Source: JBOFDK01 sp051650305 (GTDB lineage: Bacteria > Bacillota > Clostridia > Lachnospirales > Cellulosilyticaceae). From it: DNA of 16,424 nucleotides. The notes under the pieces were generated by a model. The model did no database searches. It was not told where the DNA came from and saw nothing but the letters and a program-made list of their open reading frames with translations. The DNA lies in NCBI GenBank assembly GCA_051650305.1, contig JBOFIT010000123.1:1-16424 (forward strand), in the 5' to 3' direction. Below, one piece after another: positions 6,776 to 12,078 of the stretch. Position numbers and translations under genes: made by a program. The stretch's first letter is position 1. Every line of letters starts with the position of its first letter.

Positions 6776-8680
6776 TTACTTACTATGAATGTGCTTATTT
6801 TTACCTAACCACCAATTACCAACTATTTTATTAATCCATGGCATCACATATGCATCTAAACCAAATGTTCTACCTGCACCACACATAAGTGCGATTGAAC
6901 CAAATGTATACCATAAGATATCCCATCCAGCCATTGCAGAGAAAATAAAGTTAACTGTCATAAATGCTGATGCTGCTGATGCTAAGAATGTGAATAGACC
7001 TACGATTAATGCAAGACCCATACCAATCTCTAAAAGGACAACCATTGTTTGGAAGAGTACGGCTACGTCTGCATTTGGCATGAATACTTTCATGATTGCT
7101 TCGTAGAAACCTGGTACTGTATCTAAAATAGGTGTTGGGAAAGCTGACGCTGCATCACCTGCACCTGAAGCTGCTGTAAGGGCATCTGCTGCACCTGAAG
7201 CTGCTGAAGCTGCATCTGTGTATAACCACTCAAATGGCATCTTGACATTACCTTGACGAATCCAGCTATCTGGACCAATCTTAAATGCCCACTCGCCTCG
7301 CCATAAAGCATCTAATGCTGCTTTCCATGTGCTATCACCAACTAATTTCTTAAGACCTTCTAGTAACCAAAGTACACCGATGTATACGCGTAATGGTACT
7401 AACCATAGACGGTTACCTTTTGAAGATAAGTGTCCCCACATAATATTACGTGTTTGCTTCATATCAAAGAACTCATGTTGTAAATAGTGGTAAACGGCAT
7501 GTACGTTTAATACACCGAATAAATAAACCATATTGATAAGGTGCTTAACTGCCATTGCAAGGAAGCCTGATAACTTCATACCCATAAGGTTTGCTACTGC
7601 ATAACGCCCACCAATAGATACCATGAAACCATGGTAGTTTGATTTAAATTCAACTTTTTCTTGTTTGCCTTCAATTTGGTTGATGATGTTTTTAACTGCT
7701 GTTACAGCTGTTTGCTCTGCTGCTTCAACGATTTGTGGATTTGGTTTGCCTGGCTCTTCTTCTACGAATGCACAGTCACCAATGATGTATACATTTTCTT
7801 TACCTTCTGCTTGCATGTACTTATTTGTCTTAGCACGTGCATTTGGTGTAAGCTCAAGATCGTACCCATTCATTGTATCGATACCTTTTACACCACATGT
7901 CCAGATAAGTGTATGTGTCTTAATCACACGACCATCTTTTAATGTAATGTTTTCTGGTGTTGCACCTACAATTGGAGCGTTCTTTAAGATTTCTACATTA
8001 TGCTTAGCCATGTATTTCTCAGCTTTATCAGCTTGCTTACGATCTAACATGTTTAGGATTGTACCAGCTGCTTCAACAACCATTACTGTTACTTCATTTA
8101 CATCTACATGGTACTTGTTTGCTAAAGTGTGCTTCCATTCTAGAAGCTCTCCAGCCATTTCAATACCTGTGAATCCTGATCCAGCTACAACGAATGTAAG
8201 AAGTTCTTTTCTTACTTCTGCATCTCTCTCTAATGAAGCTTTCTTGAAGTTGTGAATAATATGTTCACGGATTGCTAATGCTTCTTCTAGTGACCATAAA
8301 CCGAAGCCATGCTCTTTTACACCTGGGATACCGAAGTATGCTTGCTCACTACCCATACCCATTAATAAGTAATCGTAGTCGTAGCTTCCATGTGTTGTTG
8401 TTACTTTTTGTGTTTTCATATCGACGTTTTCGATGTAATCTACAACCACATCTACTTTTGTACGATGGAAGATCTTTGAAAGTTCTACTTTTACTGATTC
8501 TTCCGGAACACGTCCACCCGCTACCTCATGAAGTTCTGTCATAAGGGTATGGAATGGGTTTTTATCAATAAGTGTAATACGAACGTTAGCGTTCTTCTTA
8601 TACTTTTTAGCTAGTTTTTTTGCTGCATGTACGCCTGCATAACCAGCACCCAAAATCACAATATTTGTGTCTTTTGCCAT
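6776..8680 (-). CDS. ndh2: Type-II NADH dehydrogenase with C-terminal DoxX-like membrane domain
   Basis: A 634-residue two-part protein. Residues 1 to about 400 are a type-II NADH:quinone oxidoreductase: FAD-binding GAGYAG (11-16), NADH-binding GSGFTG (167-172), the second FAD site NVYIIGDCAF (296-305), and the quinone-side VEAAEQTA segment (318-325). About 430-634 is a four-helix membrane domain resembling DoxX/DoxD proteins (helices near 431-447, 540-563, 565-585, 588-603). The halves of that domain are separated by an Ala/Ser/Gly/Asp-rich linker (489-513). Ordinary NDH-2 proteins have about 400 residues. The long form with a membrane extension is characteristic of Ndh2 of the flavin-based extracellular electron transfer pathway, where it passes NADH electrons to a dedicated quinone. 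GAGGTGACATC precedes the ATG. It is first in an operon with the polyprenyl synthase and divergent from the ApbE gene. Confidence 0.93.
   Translation of the reverse strand: MAKDTNIVILGAGYAGVHAAKKLAKKYKKNANVRITLIDKNPFHTLMTELHEVAGGRVPEESVKVELSKIFHRTKVDVVVDYIENVDMKTQKVTTTHGSYDYDYLLMGMGSEQAYFGIPGVKEHGFGLWSLEEALAIREHIIHNFKKASLERDAEVRKELLTFVVAGSGFTGIEMAGELLEWKHTLANKYHVDVNEVTVMVVEAAGTILNMLDRKQADKAEKYMAKHNVEILKNAPIVGATPENITLKDGRVIKTHTLIWTCGVKGIDTMNGYDLELTPNARAKTNKYMQAEGKENVYIIGDCAFVEEEPGKPNPQIVEAAEQTAVTAVKNIINQIEGKQEKVEFKSNYHGFMVSIGGRYAVANLMGMKLSGFLAMAVKHLINMVYLFGVLNVHAVYHYLQHEFFDMKQTRNIMWGHLSSKGNRLWLVPLRVYIGVLWLLEGLKKLVGDSTWKAALDALWRGEWAFKIGPDSWIRQGNVKMPFEWLYTDAASAASGAADALTAASGAGDAASAFPTPILDTVPGFYEAIMKVFMPNADVAVLFQTMVVLLEIGMGLALIVGLFTFLASAASAFMTVNFIFSAMAGWDILWYTFGSIALMCGAGRTFGLDAYVMPWINKIVGNWWLGKNKHIHSK
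7161..7206. repeat. 16-bp direct repeat encoding the Ala/Ser/Gly linker of ndh2
   Basis: GCACCTGAAGCTGCTG occurs at 7161-7176 and 7191-7206, a 30-base period in frame with the gene. It encodes repeated AASGA units of the low-complexity linker, so the number of units could change in frame by slippage or recombination. Confidence 0.85.
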
Positions 8681-8709
8681 GATGTCACCTCTTCATTTAT
8701 TTTCATCAT
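8656..8709 (-). CDS. Possible 17-residue leader peptide overlapping ndh2
   Basis: An AAGGAG site lies three bases before ATGATG at 8709-8704. The frame (MMKINEEVTSWQKTQIL) runs through the ndh2 ribosome binding site and stops 23-25 bases inside ndh2 in another frame. Its Shine-Dalgarno sequence is as good as that of ndh2 itself. It could couple translation or be a chance frame. Confidence 0.3.
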   Translation of the reverse strand: MMKINEEVTSWQKTQIL

Positions 8710-8751
8710 AATCTCCTTAACAAGAAAACTATGAGTTGTTACGACTTTAAC

Positions 8752-8780
8752 ATTTTACACAATTCTCCCCCCCTTGTCCA
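8752..8780 (-). promoter_or_regulatory. Predicted ndh2 promoter with a G7 spacer tract
   Basis: Minus-strand TGGACA (8775-8780) and TAAAAT (8752-8757) are spaced by exactly 17 bases, each one mismatch from the sigma-A consensus. The spacer contains seven consecutive G (8767-8773). The predicted leader to the ndh2 ATG is about 65 bases. Confidence 0.6.
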
Positions 8781-8792
8781 CCTTTTCCCCCC
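8765..8792 (-). other. G-rich patch between the divergent ndh2 and apbE genes
   Basis: In otherwise A/T-rich DNA the minus strand carries G6 (8787-8792), two GG pairs and G7 (8767-8773) within 26 bases. The arrangement could form a two-layer quadruplex on the ndh2 coding strand. Confidence 0.5.
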
Positions 8793-8815
8793 AATCCTCA
8801 AGTATTCTAAACTCT

Positions 8816-8834
8816 CTTGATTTTGCTTGATTTT
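8816..8834. repeat. Tandem CTTGATTTT repeat upstream of the apbE promoter
   Basis: CTTGATTTT occurs at 8816-8824 and 8826-8834, one helical turn apart, with a reverse-complement core TCAAG at 8798-8802. The spacing suits a protein binding site, but the regulator is unknown. Confidence 0.3.
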
Positions 8835-8864
8835 TCTCACTCTAATATTAACTTTTATCCCTTG

Positions 8865-8892
8865 TTGTATCCTCTATAAAAAATGGTATAAT
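8865..8892 (+). promoter_or_regulatory. Promoter of the apbE gene
   Basis: A perfect TATAAT (8887-8892) with TTGTAT (8865-8870) 16 bases upstream. The transcript should start near 8899, inside a longer possible reading frame from 8891, which supports the ATG at 8933 as the real start. Confidence 0.65.
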
Positions 8893-8932
8893 GACCCTAT
8901 TAACTATATTATTCTTAAAGGAGCCTGACATC

Positions 8933-9988
8933 ATGCATTTTTTCACTCATAAACGTCATTTATTATTATGTTGTTTGATATGTTCTATGTTTTTCGTACT
9001 TACAGCGTGTACTTCTACCCCTCAACAAGAACCTGTACCCCCTTTAAAAGAAACACGCTTTTTAATGGGCACTGCCATCACCCTTACTCTTTTTGATGGC
9101 CAAGATGAAGCCACTTTAGCAAAAGCTTTTGATGCCATCGAAGCACTTGAAAGAGACCTAAGTCTTAATGCTTCTGGCACCTTATTAGATGAAGTCAATG
9201 ATGCCAGTGGCATAGCTCCTGTGGCTGTCAATCCATCCATGTTTGATGTCGTCGAGAAAGGTCTTTATTACAGCCAACTTACCGAAGGTTCTTTTGACAT
9301 TAGCGTTGGTCCACTTGTAAAGCTTTGGAATATCGGTTTCCCTGATGCACGCGTGCCTAGTCAATCTGAAATTGATGCCACATTGCCTCTTGTTGATTAT
9401 GAACAGGTTCAATTAGACCGTCATGCACAAACCATCTTTTTGACAACACCTGGTATGAAGTTAGACTTAGGTAGTATTGCTAAAGGTTATGCAGCTGACG
9501 TTGTGGCTACCCTCCTTCGTGAAGCAGGGGTACAACACGCCTTAATCGACCTGGGTGGTAATATTTATACGTTAGGCACCAAACTAGATGGCTCTCCTTG
9601 GAAAGTCGGCGTACAAGATCCATTCAACCCTCGTGGTAAAATCATCGGTTACATCCCTGTGGCCAATCAGTCCATAGTAACCTCTGGTATTTATGAGCGT
9701 TTCCTTGAAGCAGACGGTAAGAAATATCACCATATTCTAAATCCAAGCACTGGCTATCCTTTTGACAATGAAATTGCTGGTATTACCATCATAAGTGATT
9801 ATTCTGTTGATGGGGATGCCCTTTCTACATCCGTTTTTTCTAAAGGCATCGAAGAAGGCCTTACTTTTGTAGAAAGCTTGGACGGTATTGATGCAATCTT
9901 CATTAGCAAAGATAGCAAAGTTTATGTAACTAAAGGCATCAAAGATAGCTTTGTACTTGATAATCCCAATTTCACACTTGCCAATTAG
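8933..9988 (+). CDS. fmnB: ApbE-family FAD:protein FMN transferase lipoprotein (FmnB-like)
   Basis: A 351-residue lipoprotein with an N-terminal signal ending in the lipobox LTAC, Cys26. ApbE motifs in order: RFLMGTAITLTLF (42-54), SVGPLVKLWN (124-133), LDLGSIAKGYAAD (177-189), LIDLGGNIY (204-212), VTSGIYER (249-256), HHILNPSTGYP (266-276) and DGDALSTSVFSKG (293-305). The enzyme uses FAD and Mg to attach FMN covalently to a Thr or Ser of a partner protein outside the cell. The start at 8933 is chosen because AAAGGAG lies nine bases before it and it gives a clean lipoprotein signal; the frame from 8891 begins upstream of the likely transcript start. The likely partner is the lipoprotein encoded convergently at 10038-10514. 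The symbol follows the Listeria EET locus by context; apbE is the general name. Confidence 0.93.
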   Translation: MHFFTHKRHLLLCCLICSMFFVLTACTSTPQQEPVPPLKETRFLMGTAITLTLFDGQDEATLAKAFDAIEALERDLSLNASGTLLDEVNDASGIAPVAVNPSMFDVVEKGLYYSQLTEGSFDISVGPLVKLWNIGFPDARVPSQSEIDATLPLVDYEQVQLDRHAQTIFLTTPGMKLDLGSIAKGYAADVVATLLREAGVQHALIDLGGNIYTLGTKLDGSPWKVGVQDPFNPRGKIIGYIPVANQSIVTSGIYERFLEADGKKYHHILNPSTGYPFDNEIAGITIISDYSVDGDALSTSVFSKGIEEGLTFVESLDGIDAIFISKDSKVYVTKGIKDSFVLDNPNFTLAN

Positions 9989-9990
9989 AC

Positions 9991-10028
9991 AAAAAAAATC
10001 TCTAGGTTGAACACCTAGAGATTTTTTG
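9991..10028. terminator. Shared bidirectional terminator of fmnB and the lipoprotein gene
   Basis: A perfect 15-bp stem (9993-10007 with 10013-10027) and a five-base loop, flanked by poly-A on one side and poly-T on the other. It serves both converging genes. Confidence 0.95.
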
Positions 10029-10037
10029 TATCTATTA

Positions 10038-10514
10038 TTATTGAGCTAAAATTTCTTCAACACCAACTAATAAGCTTGGTACTTTGATTGAAACACCAGA
10101 GATTGCATCTGTGTTACCGTTTTCATCTTGTGTGATTTTTGTAAGATCGAAGTTGTTTTCTACGATGAATGCTTCTAAAGCATCTACTTGCTTATCCCAA
10201 GTATTGTCTGAACCTTCAACCATTACGTACTCGCCTTTAGCTGCTAATTCGTATTTTGATTTACCATCTTCAAGGATATCGATTTGTACATCAACTGGTG
10301 TACCATCTTTGAAAGTAATCTCTGTTACAAGAGTACCTTTTTCTTGTTCGATTTCAGACTTCTTAACTTCTACGCCTTCTTCTGTAGCTTCTTCTTCTTT
10401 TTCTGGTGCTACAGTTTCTGTTTCTGGTTTTGTTTCTGGTTTTGGTTCTGCTGAACTACAACCTGTGAATACTGCTAATGAAAGCACTGCTGCTGCTAAT
10501 AATCTTAATTTCAT
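10038..10514 (-). CDS. FMN-binding-domain-like lipoprotein (PplA-like, single domain)
   Basis: A 158-residue lipoprotein: signal peptide with lipobox FTGC (Cys19), a Glu/Pro/Thr-rich flexible linker (about 22-58), then a small domain. The domain has the FMN-binding layout: a beta region TEITFKDGTPVDVQIDI (64-80), EYVMVE (95-100), WDKQVDALEAFIVENN (106-121), and NTDAISGVSI (134-143) at the place of the flavinylation motif D-x-x-S/T-G-A-T. In that motif Ser142 replaces the acceptor Thr and Val141 the Ala. Listeria PplA has two such domains; this protein has one. The start at 10514 has TGGAGG eight bases before it and yields a proper lipoprotein; an upstream frame to 10571 would bury the signal. 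The adjacent ApbE enzyme makes it the likely flavinylated surface electron carrier. Confidence 0.78.
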   Translation of the reverse strand: MKLRLLAAAVLSLAVFTGCSSAEPKPETKPETETVAPEKEEEATEEGVEVKKSEIEQEKGTLVTEITFKDGTPVDVQIDILEDGKSKYELAAKGEYVMVEGSDNTWDKQVDALEAFIVENNFDLTKITQDENGNTDAISGVSIKVPSLLVGVEEILAQ

Positions 10515-10569
10515 TACTAAATCCTCCAATAAATTGAATCTTTTTACATTTTTTTGTGGAACGTTTTTC

Positions 10570-10598
10570 ATTATAAACTAACTTTTCCACGTACGCAA
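10570..10598 (-). promoter_or_regulatory. Promoter of the PplA-like lipoprotein gene
   Basis: Minus-strand TTGCGT (10593-10598), 17 bases and a perfect TATAAT (10570-10575). The transcript would start near 10563, about 50 bases before the ATG. Upstream, 10626-10639 is a short palindrome (TTACA-TAAG-TGTAA) that could bind a regulator. Confidence 0.65.
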
Positions 10599-10643
10599 CA
10601 CTTCTATTAATAGTCTAATAATTGTTTACATAAGTGTAATTGT

Positions 10644-11819
10644 CTAATTTTTAACCATCTTCTCTTTTAGCCCAACCCATGCAACCACCATTCCTATCAC
10701 ACTTAATACCAGCATTTGATAAAAACAAATTCTATAACTTCCAAATATATCCCTTGTTATACCTGATAAAGATACCCCTAATAAAGCCCCTACCCCATAG
10801 GCTGTAAACACAATACCATAATGCCTCGTTTGATGTACTTGCCCAAAGTATCTGCCTGTGGCTAGCGGTGCAATGGCTAGCCAACTGCCTAATGTCATCC
10901 ATATCATCGCAAAGGCGATACTATAAACCACCGCATTCCCTTCACCGCCTACAAGCATCATACTTGAGGCAACCGCCAGCATGCCATAAGCCAAGATCGC
11001 TGCTTTTCTCGGGCCTATCCGATCTGTCAGCCAGCCAAACAGTGGTCTTCCCATGCCGTTACAAAGTGCAAATACCGCCACCAATGTCGTGGCCAATTGA
11101 TTATCGATCTGCACCATTTCTTTCCCTACTGGCGTAGTAATCCCAACCGTCATAAGTCCCATTAACGTCCCCAGTACAAAACAAATCCAAAGACTATAAA
11201 AAGTCTTTTGCTTCAACAACATCACTTTGGGTGCTAGCTGGCAGGCGCTCTTTTCATTCTTAGGAAACTGAAAAGGGATGGCTAACAAGACAAGGATTAC
11301 AAGAAATGCACTACCTAGAACTCTAAAGGCAACAAAGACGCCAGATGCTTCTATAAGATAAGTCCCTAAAGGTGCTGTCACCAAAGGTGATACACCAAAT
11401 CCTGCAAGAATAAGACCCACTGCTAATCCTTTCTTCTCTGGGAACCACTTGGATACGACCGCCACAGGTACGCCGTAAATCATACCTACGCCACTACCTG
11501 AAATCACACCATATGTAAGGGTCATCATATAAATATCAGTACTATATGACGCTAAGATCCATCCACCACCTACTAGTACACCACCAATCATCATAATCTT
11601 CCTTGGTGGATACTTCTCAATAAATGGACCTGTCAAAAACATCCATAGTGCATAGCACGCGAGGCACACCATATAAGGCAAGCCACTTGCTGTCGCACCT
11701 ATTTCAAATGCTGCTTCTATGGCACCTCTAAAGACACTCCAAGCGTAAACCGACCCCAGACATACAAACATAAGCATCCCTAATACCACATAGCCCCATC
11801 TTAAAGTTTTTTCCTTCAC
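10644..11819 (-). CDS. MFS transporter, OFA (oxalate/formate antiporter) family
   Basis: A 391-residue, 12-helix major facilitator protein. The N-terminus RWGYVVLGMLMFVCLGSVYAWSVF is typical of OFA-family carboxylate transporters, as is the helix 4-5 region GMIYGVPVAVVSKWFPEKKGLAVGL. The inter-domain loop motif GRPLFGWLTDRIGPRK corresponds to the MFS motif A. Likely substrates are small mono- or dicarboxylates (formate, oxalate, lactate, pyruvate); sequence alone does not decide. The start is a GTG at 11819 with AAGGTGG eight bases upstream. A long leader with a strong hairpin precedes it. No terminator separates it from the downstream lipoprotein promoter, so some read-through into that gene is possible. 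Confidence 0.88.
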   Translation of the reverse strand: MKEKTLRWGYVVLGMLMFVCLGSVYAWSVFRGAIEAAFEIGATASGLPYMVCLACYALWMFLTGPFIEKYPPRKIMMIGGVLVGGGWILASYSTDIYMMTLTYGVISGSGVGMIYGVPVAVVSKWFPEKKGLAVGLILAGFGVSPLVTAPLGTYLIEASGVFVAFRVLGSAFLVILVLLAIPFQFPKNEKSACQLAPKVMLLKQKTFYSLWICFVLGTLMGLMTVGITTPVGKEMVQIDNQLATTLVAVFALCNGMGRPLFGWLTDRIGPRKAAILAYGMLAVASSMMLVGGEGNAVVYSIAFAMIWMTLGSWLAIAPLATGRYFGQVHQTRHYGIVFTAYGVGALLGVSLSGITRDIFGSYRICFYQMLVLSVIGMVVAWVGLKEKMVKN

Positions 11820-12005
11820 TTCTTATGCCACCTTCCTTTTCCCCTTTATTTGCTAAAAATAAAAATAACCCAATAATCGGTCCGCTCATCTCGAACCGAT
11901 TATTGGGTTACACTTCAACTGGCTTATCGCCCTTTAATTTGTCATCCAATTATTTTAATGGCTAGTCATCAGCTCACTTATGTGCTCTTCTGACTCTACC
12001 TATCT
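11820..12005 (-). promoter_or_regulatory. Long structured leader of the OFA transporter gene, unrecognised
   Basis: Between the predicted start near 12005 and the GTG at 11819 lie about 185 bases. They can form an arm at 11964-11995 (AGTCA/TGACT closing an inner stem), a small GGC-GATAA-GCC hairpin (11921-11931), and then the terminator-like hairpin at 11867-11909. I checked this by eye against known riboswitch consensus sequences (lysine, fluoride, c-di-GMP, T-box, THF, glycine and others) and found no match. Attenuation control is plausible but unproven. Confidence 0.4.
11855..11909 (-). terminator. 15-bp terminator-like hairpin upstream of the OFA transporter
   Basis: AACCCAATAATCGGT (11867-11881) and ACCGATTATTGGGTT (11895-11909) are a perfect inverted repeat with a 13-base loop. 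On the minus strand it is followed by ATTTTTATTTTTAGC, so it terminates leftward transcripts. It either ends the chemoreceptor transcript or acts as an attenuator for the transporter. Confidence 0.8.
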
Positions 12006-12010
12006 CTTTT

Positions 12011-12039
12011 AGTTTAGCGTATATGGGCTTCTTTTTCAA
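12011..12039 (-). promoter_or_regulatory. Possible promoter of the OFA transporter leader
   Basis: Minus-strand TTGAAA (12034-12039), 17 bases and TAAACT (12011-12016). The -35 is good and the -10 moderate. It lies after the chemoreceptor stop codon and before the leader hairpins. Confidence 0.45.
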
Positions 12040-12078
12040 CCTCATTTTAAACCTTATTTCTTATTTTTTTAACTATTT

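Noticed and set aside
7665..8255. A 196-codon open frame on the plus strand
   Set aside because: It is antisense to the clearly coding ndh2 gene, has no ribosome site or recognisable domain, and follows from the codon composition of the opposite strand.
8891..8932. A longer start for the ApbE gene
   Set aside because: The ATG at 8891 overlaps the predicted -10 hexamer and would mask the lipoprotein signal; the ATG at 8933 has an AAAGGAG site.
10084..10581. A 165-codon plus-strand frame opposite the PplA-like lipoprotein
   Set aside because: It is antisense to a gene with a signal peptide, ribosome site, promoter and terminator, and is serine/threonine-rich as expected for a shadow frame.
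10619..10643. Palindrome resembling a Rex site upstream of the lipoprotein promoter
   Set aside because: Only TTACA-TAAG-TGTAA is symmetric; the match to the Rex consensus TTGTTAA-N4-TTAACAA is too weak to name a regulator.
11960..11975. CTGATGA in the transporter leader, as in hammerhead ribozyme cores or the 3' side of fluoride riboswitches
   Set aside because: The matching GAAA and cleavage-site elements of a hammerhead, and the upstream GGCGATG-type part of a fluoride riboswitch, are not present.
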